Below are positions 6,618 through 12,814 of a DNA stretch of 12,814 nt, piece by piece. Within the stretch, counting starts at the first letter, position 1, and the number at the start of each line of letters is the position of its first letter. Source of the stretch: Cytophaga sp051961495 (GTDB lineage: Bacteria; Bacteroidota; Bacteroidia; Cytophagales; Cytophagaceae); assembly GCF_051961495.1 (NCBI RefSeq), contig NZ_JBQCDF010000250.1:1-12814 (forward strand). The letters are read 5' to 3'. The position numbers were made by a program, and so were the translations under genes. Below the pieces are notes generated by a model that worked only from the letters and a program-made list of their open reading frames with translations, had not been told where the DNA came from and did not search any database.

Positions 6618-7847
6618 CTAAATTAATTTTGATGATACAAAGAAGGCCAGTGTTGAATCGGAAATTTTTGAAAGAGAGATATCGCCATGAAGTTTATCCA
6701 TAATACGGCGGCAAATATAGGGCTCACTGGATAGATTATATAAAAAACCCAGATCTTTCTGATAAGGAGAGAAGAATACAGGAATATATTTTTTATCCAT
6801 GAATTTCGCCTCAAAACTGAATGTAAAAACAAATACATCATCAATGATGTCTATTTTCAAATGTGGTACAACCGAAGCATTCAAACGTAATTTTTCGAAG
6901 ATCTGGTTCAGGTTTTCCATGCCAATGGTAAGCATTTCCACATCTGCTTTAGAATTATATTTTGAAATATCGGATACATTTAGCTCAATATCTGATCTTT
7001 TAAAAAAATCAACTACAAACTGATATAGGTTGACCGGAGATAAGGTAATTAAATGCTGATTAATCTTAAAAACCTGTGAAGTAATTGATAGTTCTTTGTC
7101 TAATTGCTGAGCACTTTCGTTGGTGAGCTGGATAAGTTCCTTTAATTTTTCGGGATTGTTTTCAAGAATGCTCAGATTATACAGACCCATGATGGAACGG
7201 ATGGGGCCCTGTAAGTTGTGTGAAGAGCGGTAAATAAATGTTTCAAGGTTTGTCTGTGCATTTTCAATGATTTTATTTTTTTTAATGATCCTGTTATGCA
7301 TGGATATTAAATAATTTTCTTTCGTAATGTTTTCTTCGATGTACGAATAAAACAAATACAGGCTTACCAGTATGGATAACAGTACATTGATATTGCCCAT
7401 AAATGCTAGGGATTTTTCAGAAAGCGGCACGATTATATAATCATTCCAGTTGCAGAATTGAGTGATGATAATGGACAAACCTATGTGTAAATTGTTAGCA
7501 ATCAGAAATACTTTTTTTCGCGTGTCGATGATTAACAGAAGCGCGATGTATTCAGCGATGTAAAAATAGTAATTACCGGATCCGTTGCCGTAATATATAT
7601 TCCCGACCAATATGGTAAAGGTTGTGTATAGCAATAAAAAACTACCTGCCAGATCGGTATACTTTTTTCTTATATAGATACAGAAAATTAAAACGGGTGA
7701 GAAAGCAAATACCACATATACTGAATTTGTATTGCCAACCATGATATCAGGAATACCGCTGATCAGGATGGTTATCAATAAAATAATTGAGTATTGTTTA
7801 ATTCGTGTTTCCCGCCTGTTTTTTTCTAGGGTGTAAAAGATATTCAT
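6618..7847 (-). CDS. Membrane histidine-kinase-like protein with degenerate ATPase domain
   Basis: The 409-residue protein has six predicted membrane helices (about 19-37, 43-60, 66-86, 92-108, 112-131 and 151-170), a short charged helix, and then a phosphoacceptor box SSHNLQGPIRSIMG with His210, typical of Bacteroidota HisKA domains. The region that should bind ATP is eroded. The N-box position reads GMENLNQIFEKLRLNAS, no DxGxG motif is visible, and the G2 region is LGFLYNLSSEPYICRRIM in place of a glycine-rich GLGL loop. The last part, IMDKLHGDISL, still resembles the end of a HATPase domain. It may be a phosphotransfer or sensory partner rather than an active kinase. It lies 92 bp upstream of the pigment operon on the same strand but has its own spacing and perhaps its own promoter. 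A GGAG/AGG-like sequence precedes ATG 7847. Confidence 0.82.
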   Translation of the reverse strand: MNIFYTLEKNRRETRIKQYSIILLITILISGIPDIMVGNTNSVYVVFAFSPVLIFCIYIRKKYTDLAGSFLLLYTTFTILVGNIYYGNGSGNYYFYIAEYIALLLIIDTRKKVFLIANNLHIGLSIIITQFCNWNDYIIVPLSEKSLAFMGNINVLLSILVSLYLFYSYIEENITKENYLISMHNRIIKKNKIIENAQTNLETFIYRSSHNLQGPIRSIMGLYNLSILENNPEKLKELIQLTNESAQQLDKELSITSQVFKINQHLITLSPVNLYQFVVDFFKRSDIELNVSDISKYNSKADVEMLTIGMENLNQIFEKLRLNASVVPHLKIDIIDDVFVFTFSFEAKFMDKKYIPVFFSPYQKDLGFLYNLSSEPYICRRIMDKLHGDISLSKISDSTLAFFVSSKLI

Positions 7848-7880
7848 TTTACCTGGAGAGGAGTATTATATTCATGTTGA

Positions 7881-7910
7881 GTAAGATAATTTTAATGATA
7901 TTTCAGTCAA
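7881..7910 (-). promoter_or_regulatory. Weak candidate promoter for the kinase-like gene
   Basis: On the minus strand TATCTTAC (7888-7881) fits TAnnTTTG at six of eight positions, and a TTG (7910-7908) lies 19 bases upstream. It is 34 bases before the ATG at 7847. The rest of this 202-bp divergent gap (7848-8049) shows no further recognisable site apart from a weak AAGGG/CCCTT dyad near 7943-7960. Confidence 0.25.
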
Positions 7911-8049
7911 AATCAAATGGAATTTTGTAATCTTTTCCCCGGAAGGGTCTTATATCCCTTATTAGGAGGGTATTTCAGACTTTTTCAGCAAAAACTCTTT
8001 TGGGAAATCTTCGTATACAAGCAGGATATTGATTTATACAAAAAGCTCC

Positions 8050-8748
8050 ATGAAATTAATTTTATTCAGTCTCCTGACATGTTTAGGTTTTGGAATTTCT
8101 GAAGATGTATACATATACCAGGTAGCTTGCGACAACGCTCAATGGGTGCAGGGAAAAAAGATCTGCAGTATCTATAAGGAAGATGTTTTTTTATCTGTTC
8201 AAAGTGAGACGGATTATCAGCAGTATACAGTTTTTCGGTTGAAAGCCCAGAATATTGCAAAGGATACCGTTGATGTGAATCCGGCTGAAATGGTACTGTT
8301 CCGCACTTATGAAGATGGAAAAACAGACAGTGTCAATGTATTAAATCCCGAGGCAGAGATTGAAAAGAAAAACAGAGAGATTGCTTATTGTGAGGAAGAA
8401 ATCAAGACGCTAAACAAAACCCGTAATACGCAAAACGAAGTTGTATCTGTATACAATACGTTGCCAGCGATTAAGATCGGAAAGAAAAGTCCGGTTAGTT
8501 CAAGTGGCAGCCAGGTAAGCAACGCGGTTTACCAGGAAAAGATTAAAACCCTCACCAACAGGCTGGTTGAAGCTAAACAGGACAAACAATACTGGGAATC
8601 AGAAGCATTGCTTGCTACATCTGTTTATCCATTAAATTTTATCGATAACAAAATTTATATGTCTATGAATCATTGCAAAAGCGCTGTGCTTAAAGTGGTG
8701 GTTGATGAACGAGTGTTTGAGTTTCCCATTATCTACGAGAAATTATAA
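8050..8748 (+). CDS. Secreted coiled-coil protein of unknown function
   Basis: The 232-residue protein starts with a signal peptide, MKLILFSLLTCLGFGIS, so it is expected in the periplasm or outside the cell. A TTG start at 8029 would add seven residues ahead of this signal and was not chosen. Residues about 25-95 look like a beta-rich domain (for example VFLSV, YTVFRLKAQNIA, MVLFRTY). Heptad-rich stretches follow at about 101-132 and 160-182, separated by a Ser-rich linker (SPVSSSGSQ), which could form a coiled-coil hairpin. The end returns to beta structure (AVLKVVVDERVFEFPIIY). The LLTC segment falls short of a proper lipobox. I do not recognise a family. It faces away from the kinase-like gene, and the MFS gene follows after 57 bp. 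Confidence 0.75.
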   Translation: MKLILFSLLTCLGFGISEDVYIYQVACDNAQWVQGKKICSIYKEDVFLSVQSETDYQQYTVFRLKAQNIAKDTVDVNPAEMVLFRTYEDGKTDSVNVLNPEAEIEKKNREIAYCEEEIKTLNKTRNTQNEVVSVYNTLPAIKIGKKSPVSSSGSQVSNAVYQEKIKTLTNRLVEAKQDKQYWESEALLATSVYPLNFIDNKIYMSMNHCKSAVLKVVVDERVFEFPIIYEKL

Positions 8749-8805
8749 GAATGAATGTTTTGCTGCAAAGAAGTGTTATATTGAGTAAGCAAGTCAGCTT
8801 CTTAT

Positions 8806-10128
8806 ATGGATCCCAAGGATAGTTCCCAGGAAAATTTTATCATCAATTCAACACCCGAAATCCAGGCTGAACAGAATCTGGGTTGGGTCACTAAAATATA
8901 TAATGCTTTCCCGGCATTCAAGAGCGTAAACTATAAACTTTATTTTTCAGGACAGCTGATATCCATGATTGGTACGTGGATGCAGATCGTTGCTCAAAGC
9001 TGGCTGGTGCTGCAGTTAACAACATCCCCTTTATTGATTGGTTTGGTAATGGCACTTTCTACACTGCCAACCTTGTTGTTTACCTTGTGGGGCGGAGTTG
9101 TGGTAGACCATTTTCCCAAAAAGAATATTCTTTTTTTTACTCAGATCTGTGCCATGAGTCTGGCGTTTATACTGGGCATATTGACTGTGTTTGAGTGGGT
9201 CACGATCTGGGAGATTTGCGCAATTGCTTTTTTGCTGGGAACCGTTAACGCAATTGATGCGCCTGCACGACAGGCGTTTGTATCCGACCTGGTAACCAAG
9301 GAACAACTGCCATCGGCTATTGCCCTGAACTCCGGCGTTTTTAATACGGCACGTGTGTTAGGCCCAACCATTGCAGGTGTGCTGATTGCGGTGATTGGTA
9401 CCGGCGGTGCATTTCTGATCAATGCATGCACTTACATCGCTGTGATTCTTGCATTAAAAAAAATGAAAACGGCTGCAGCTGTGCCTGCGCCAAAACGTAA
9501 TCCGATTCAAGCAATTAAAGAAGGCATTGCTTATTCATTTACACACCCGATTATACGCACCTTGTTTGTGGTTATCGGGATTGTATCGATTTTCGGCTGG
9601 TCCTATACAACTGTTTTACCGATTATCGCGAAAAATGATTTTCATGTAGATGCCGCCGGACTTGGATATTTATATGCCGCTTCGGGCTTGGGTTCTTTGT
9701 TTGCAGCTGTTATAGTAGGATTATTTTCAAAAAAAGTTTCTCCGTTATATTTCATCGTTGGGGGAACAATGGTGTTTTCTGTAAGTATTTTTCTATTCAG
9801 CTTTTCGGAAAATATTCATACTGCAGCGCTACTGCTTTTCTTTAGCGGCCTGGGTTTGCTCGCATTCGCATCGCAGTCAAATACTACGATTCAGACGTTA
9901 GTGAAAAGTGAATTCAGAGGACGGGTAATGAGTATTTATGTGCTCATGTTTATTGGGCTGACCCCTTTGGGTAATTTTCAGATCGGTTTAATTTCCGAAC
10001 ACATGGGAACGGCATTTGCGCTACAGGCAGGTTCAGTAGTAGTTTTTCTGGCCGGATTATCAATTTTTTTCCTGAAAAACCGAATCCTGGAGAGATATCA
10101 GGGTTACAAAAAAGAAAATCATTTCTAA
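8806..10128 (+). CDS. MFS transporter, MFS_3/EntS-like exporter family
   Basis: A 440-residue major facilitator with about twelve hydrophobic segments after a soluble N-terminal stretch of roughly 38 residues. Family features include GTWMQIVAQSWLVLQLT in the first helix, a motif A-like loop GGVVVDHFPKKN between helices 2 and 3, the segment NAIDAPARQAFVSDLV with the basic loop around it, and FRGRVMSIYVLMFIGLTPLG near helix 10. These are characteristic of the MFS_3 (PF05977) proton-driven exporters related to the enterobactin exporter EntS. The substrate cannot be told from the sequence, and no siderophore genes are nearby. It starts at ATG 8806 without a clear ribosome-binding sequence, as is common in Bacteroidota, and it may be co-transcribed with the preceding secreted protein. 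Confidence 0.9.
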   Translation: MDPKDSSQENFIINSTPEIQAEQNLGWVTKIYNAFPAFKSVNYKLYFSGQLISMIGTWMQIVAQSWLVLQLTTSPLLIGLVMALSTLPTLLFTLWGGVVVDHFPKKNILFFTQICAMSLAFILGILTVFEWVTIWEICAIAFLLGTVNAIDAPARQAFVSDLVTKEQLPSAIALNSGVFNTARVLGPTIAGVLIAVIGTGGAFLINACTYIAVILALKKMKTAAAVPAPKRNPIQAIKEGIAYSFTHPIIRTLFVVIGIVSIFGWSYTTVLPIIAKNDFHVDAAGLGYLYAASGLGSLFAAVIVGLFSKKVSPLYFIVGGTMVFSVSIFLFSFSENIHTAALLLFFSGLGLLAFASQSNTTIQTLVKSEFRGRVMSIYVLMFIGLTPLGNFQIGLISEHMGTAFALQAGSVVVFLAGLSIFFLKNRILERYQGYKKENHF

Positions 10129-10143
10129 TTGGTTTTGACGTTC

Positions 10144-10170
10144 GAACACGGAAAAGTGCGTTTCCGGTTC
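10144..10170 (+). terminator. Hairpin just downstream of the MFS gene, possible terminator
   Basis: GAAC-a-CGGAAA pairs with TTTCCG-GTTC around the six-base loop AGTGCG, giving a ten-pair stem with one bulged A, 15 bases after the MFS stop. There is no immediate T-run on the plus strand (A6 follows, with T5 only twelve bases later), so classical rho-independent termination is uncertain. A dyad for a protein or for mRNA 3'-end protection is an alternative. Confidence 0.4.
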
Positions 10171-10272
10171 AAAAAAGCGAATTTTTATAAATATGAAAAT
10201 TCAAATAAAAAATATTCATTATATTATTTTTCCAATTAAAATGTAATATTTATTATTGTAATAATTATATAA
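10171..10272. other. Very AT-rich intergenic stretch upstream of the cellulase
   Basis: About 100 bases composed almost only of A and T, with a seven-base dyad GAATTTT/AAAATTC at 10179-10202. No exact Bacteroidota -7 element (TAnnTTTG) is present; TATTTTTC near 10230 is one base off but has no TTG at the right distance. The cellulase promoter probably lies here, but I cannot place it. Confidence 0.4.
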
Positions 10273-10323
10273 ATAATTCTATAAAATGGATGTAACGCCC
10301 TTCACTTCATTTTATGGAATTGT
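10273..10323 (+). promoter_or_regulatory. Long hairpin/dyad in the cellulase leader
   Basis: The left arm (10273-10290) pairs with the right arm (10306-10323) around the 15-base loop TGTAACGCCCTTCAC. As DNA the core is AATTC-T-ATAAAATG against CATTTTAT-G-GAATT, perfect except for one T/G opposition; as RNA it makes 18 pairs including three G-U. The stem contains the ATG at 10314, an in-frame alternative start for the cellulase, and ends 26 bases before the chosen ATG at 10350. It could be an operator or an RNA element acting on translation or stability. Confidence 0.5.
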
Positions 10324-10349
10324 CTCAACTAACCAAAAAAACTCCTCCC

Positions 10350-12814
10350 ATGAAAAGAAACCTTCTCTTCAGAATTGTTTCTGCTTTACTAATGATTATT
10401 GCATTAAGTAACCAGGTAAATGCGCAGACACAACCTTTTCCGGCTAATAAAACATATGCTTATGGAATTATGCCAGGTAATAAGAACAGTCAGGATGCCA
10501 TGAATAATTACAATACGTGGAAGACAAATTTTGTGGAAGCATGTTCGAATGGCAGATACAGGGTGAAATTTGATAACCGCAGCCAGACTGTATCCGAAGG
10601 AATTGGCTATGGGATGCTGTTATCAGCATATGCAGGCGACAAAACACTCTTTGATGGCTTATGGAATTATTATAAGGACAACCGCAATGGCAATGGCGTT
10701 ATGAACTGGAAAATCAACGGTTGCAGCGGTACTGCCGGTTCGAATGGAGCTACCGATGCGGAACTGGATGCGGCTATGGCGCTTATTGTAGCAGATTATC
10801 AGTGGGGGACAACAGGTTCCATTAATTACAAGAATGATGCTAAAGCATTGATTACTGCTATTAAAAATTTTGAAATCGAAGGCGGTTCGTATGTAGTAAA
10901 ACCAGGTGATCAGTTTGGCGGAAGTTCAATAACCAATCCTTCTTATTTTGCACCAGGTTATTTCAGGACATTTGCTACCTACATGAACGACAACTTCTGG
11001 AATAATGTAGCCGATAAATGTTATGTAGTTATCAATAATAATCTTAGTGTGAATAATGCTGTCGGTGGTCTGGTATCAGATTGGTGTACATCCTCAGGAA
11101 GCTATTCAAGTGCTGCAGGAGGCTATGCGAATGGCGGCAGAAATTATTCCTATGATGCAGCCCGCACTCCGTGGAGAATTGCTGTAGATTATGTTTGGTA
11201 TGGCAATACAAGTGCAAAAACGTATTCAAAAAAATCTTCAGATTTTGTACGGGTAAATTTGGGCGGCTCTCAAAATGTTAAAGACGGTTATAGCCAAAAT
11301 GGATCAAATACCAGTTCATATCACAACAGTACTTTCGTAGGCGCCTTTGCTTCTGCTGCCATGGGCGGGGATAATCAATCGCACCTGGATAATTCATATG
11401 CAGATTTAAAGGGATTAAATGATGCAGGTTCTTATTTCAACCAAACGTTAAAAACACTTTATTTATTCTTATTGACCGGGAATTTTTATTTGCCGGGTTC
11501 AGCTCCGGTAACACCACCGGTTGATGTCGTGCAGGCACCATTTGGTACAGCGCCTTATGCCATACCAGGAAAAATTGAAGCAGAGAATTATGACTTGGGC
11601 GGTACGCTTGCATACAGCGATGCTTCCGTAGGAAATGAAGGCAATCAATACCGGTCAGACGATGTAGATATCGAAGCTAGTACGGATGCAGGTGGCGGAT
11701 ACAATATCGCTTATACCGCTGCCGGTGAATGGGTAGAATATACGGTGAATGTAACCGCTGCCGGAAAGTATGATTTTAGTGTACGCGTTGCTGCAACGGC
11801 AACAGGAAAATCCATGCACATAGAGATGGATGGTGTCAATATTACCGGCTCGATTACGATTCCGAATACAGGTGGCTGGCAGACCTGGCAAACCGTTACA
11901 GTTCCAAATGTTACACTCACGGCAGGGCAAAAAATAATGCGTGTTGTTATGGATACCGATGGTTTTAATTTAAACTACATCAACACAACAGCATCTGTTG
12001 TTACGCCTGTAAATATAGTACCAACCGTTTCTTTAACAGCGCCAACAAACAATGCCACTTATACAGCACCGGCTTCGGTAACCATAACTGCGAACGCTGC
12101 CGACACAGACGGCACGGTTTCAAAAGTGGAATTCTATAATGGTTCAACCTTATTAATTACAGATGCAAGCGCACCGTATTCTTACAGCTGGACAAATGTT
12201 GCTGCCGGCACATACGTGCTAACAGCAAAAGCAACAGATAACGCGGGTGCAGTAACCACATCAGCCGCGGTAACAGTAACCGTGACTGCGGTGGTGCCTG
12301 TAAATATAGCGCCAACCGTTACTTTAACCGCACCGACCAATAATGCTACTTATACAGCACCGGCTTCGGTAGCATTGATTGCTAGTGCAGCGGATGCTGA
12401 CGGTACAATTTCAAAAGTTGAGTTTTACAATGGGGGTGTTTTGATTCCCTCCTCAACAAATGCAGAGGCACCATACGATTATACCATTACAGGTTTGACT
12501 GCCGGAACATATGTGTTCACGGCTAAAGCAACGGACAACGCCGGCGCGGTAACCACATCAGCAACGGTAACGGTAACCGTGACTGCGGTAGTACCTGTAA
12601 ATATAGCGCCAACCGTTTCTTTAACAGCGCCGACCAATAATGCTACTTATACAGCACCGGCTTCGGTAACATTGATTGCAAGTGCAGCGGATGCTGATGG
12701 TACAATTTCAAAAGTTGAGTTTTACAATGGGGGTGTTTTGATTCCTTCTTCAACAAATGCAGAGGCACCATACGATTATACCATTACAGGTTTGACTGCC
12801 GGAACATATGTGTT
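10350..12814 (+). CDS. Secreted GH8 endoglucanase with CBM6 and Ig-like repeats (3' end beyond window)
   Basis: The reading frame is open from ATG 10350 to the window edge (821 codons). Residues 1-25 form a signal peptide ending VNA before QTQ. The GH8 catalytic domain spans about 28-380: the general acid is Glu83 in TVSEGIGYGMLLS and the base is Asp269 in SYDAARTPWRIA, with the conserved-looking GATDAELDAAMAL between them. A Pro-rich linker leads to a CBM6 at about 402-546 (opening with KIEAENYD; aromatic GEWVEYTV; ending FNLNYI). From residue 554 on come Ig-like repeats of the Big_7 type (PTVSLTAPTNNATY, KVEFYNG, GTYVLTAKATDNAGA). It should cleave beta-1,4-glucan such as cellulose outside the cell. 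A type IX secretion C-terminal signal is expected beyond the window. An in-frame ATG at 10314 would add twelve residues ahead of the signal peptide and lies within a hairpin. Confidence 0.92.
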   Translation, partial: MKRNLLFRIVSALLMIIALSNQVNAQTQPFPANKTYAYGIMPGNKNSQDAMNNYNTWKTNFVEACSNGRYRVKFDNRSQTVSEGIGYGMLLSAYAGDKTLFDGLWNYYKDNRNGNGVMNWKINGCSGTAGSNGATDAELDAAMALIVADYQWGTTGSINYKNDAKALITAIKNFEIEGGSYVVKPGDQFGGSSITNPSYFAPGYFRTFATYMNDNFWNNVADKCYVVINNNLSVNNAVGGLVSDWCTSSGSYSSAAGGYANGGRNYSYDAARTPWRIAVDYVWYGNTSAKTYSKKSSDFVRVNLGGSQNVKDGYSQNGSNTSSYHNSTFVGAFASAAMGGDNQSHLDNSYADLKGLNDAGSYFNQTLKTLYLFLLTGNFYLPGSAPVTPPVDVVQAPFGTAPYAIPGKIEAENYDLGGTLAYSDASVGNEGNQYRSDDVDIEASTDAGGGYNIAYTAAGEWVEYTVNVTAAGKYDFSVRVAATATGKSMHIEMDGVNITGSITIPNTGGWQTWQTVTVPNVTLTAGQKIMRVVMDTDGFNLNYINTTASVVTPVNIVPTVSLTAPTNNATYTAPASVTITANAADTDGTVSKVEFYNGSTLLITDASAPYSYSWTNVAAGTYVLTAKATDNAGAVTTSAAVTVTVTAVVPVNIAPTVTLTAPTNNATYTAPASVALIASAADADGTISKVEFYNGGVLIPSSTNAEAPYDYTITGLTAGTYVFTAKATDNAGAVTTSATVTVTVTAVVPVNIAPTVSLTAPTNNATYTAPASVTLIASAADADGTISKVEFYNGGVLIPSSTNAEAPYDYTITGLTAGTYV
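12009..12814 (+). repeat. Tandem Ig-like domain repeats in the cellulase gene (at least three units)
   Basis: Unit 1 is 12009-12299 (97 codons), unit 2 is 12300-12596 (99 codons), and unit 3 starts at 12597 and is cut by the window edge. Each opens VNI-x-PTV and contains KVEFYNG, and the complete units 1 and 2 close with a Thr/Val-rich linker (TVTVTAVVP). Units 2 and 3 differ at 8 of the 218 bases that can be compared, six of them silent; unit 1 is clearly more diverged. Such modules usually act as spacers between catalytic, binding and anchoring parts. Confidence 0.88.

Noticed and set aside
8029..8049. TTG start seven codons ahead of the secreted protein at 8050
   Set aside because: The ATG at 8050 gives a standard signal peptide; the extension would put a polar stretch ahead of it.
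7917..8102. 61-codon plus-strand open frame in the divergent gap
   Set aside because: It runs into the signal-peptide region of the gene at 8050 in another frame, and it has no motif or promoter of its own.
10129..10349. CRISPR array, tRNA or insertion-sequence ends in the AT-rich intergenic region
   Set aside because: No spaced direct repeats, cloverleaf elements or terminal inverted repeats with a transposase are visible; only the two dyads described stand out.
11655..11930. Minus-strand open frames opposite the CBM6 region
   Set aside because: They are antisense to a continuous, well-recognised coding frame and have no independent support.

Overview
The window looks like chromosomal DNA from a Cytophaga-like member of the Bacteroidota. 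The evidence is a dialkylresorcinol/flexirubin-type pigment locus, a GH8 cellulase carrying a CBM6 and bacterial Ig repeats, and a promoter matching the Bacteroidota TTG-N20-TAnnTTTG pattern. Genus-level assignment is inference.

Left part (1-6525, minus strand): nine tightly packed or overlapping genes, read from right to left. In order of transcription they are a small secreted protein of unknown function, a DarA-like flavodoxin-fold aromatase, a DarB-like ketosynthase, a 134-residue unknown protein, a BtrH-type thiol acyltransferase/peptidase-fold protein, an ABC ATPase, its ABC-2 permease, an acyl carrier protein, and the first 62 codons of a FabF-like ketosynthase that leaves the window. 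A near-perfect Bacteroidota promoter lies immediately upstream of the first gene. DarB and DarA are known to build and aromatise the dialkylresorcinol half of flexirubins. The ACP and FabF-like enzyme fit the supply of the aryl-polyene acyl chain. The BtrH-like protein is a plausible, unproven candidate for joining acyl chain and resorcinol, and the ABC pair is a plausible exporter of product or precursor.

Middle (6618-8748): a minus-strand six-helix membrane protein with a histidine-kinase phosphoacceptor box (His210) but a badly eroded ATP-binding domain. It is followed, across a 202-bp divergent gap with only a weak promoter candidate, by a plus-strand secreted coiled-coil protein of unknown function. 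An MFS_3-type exporter follows (8806-10128).

Right part (10129-12814): a 221-bp, very AT-rich intergenic region holds two strong dyads. One is a hairpin just after the MFS gene. The other is an 18-pair stem in the cellulase leader that buries an alternative in-frame ATG. The cellulase begins at 10350 (signal peptide, GH8 catalytic domain with Glu83 and Asp269, CBM6, then Big_7-like Ig repeats) and is still open at the window edge. Its second and third Ig repeats are about 96% identical in DNA, which suggests recent duplication or conversion.
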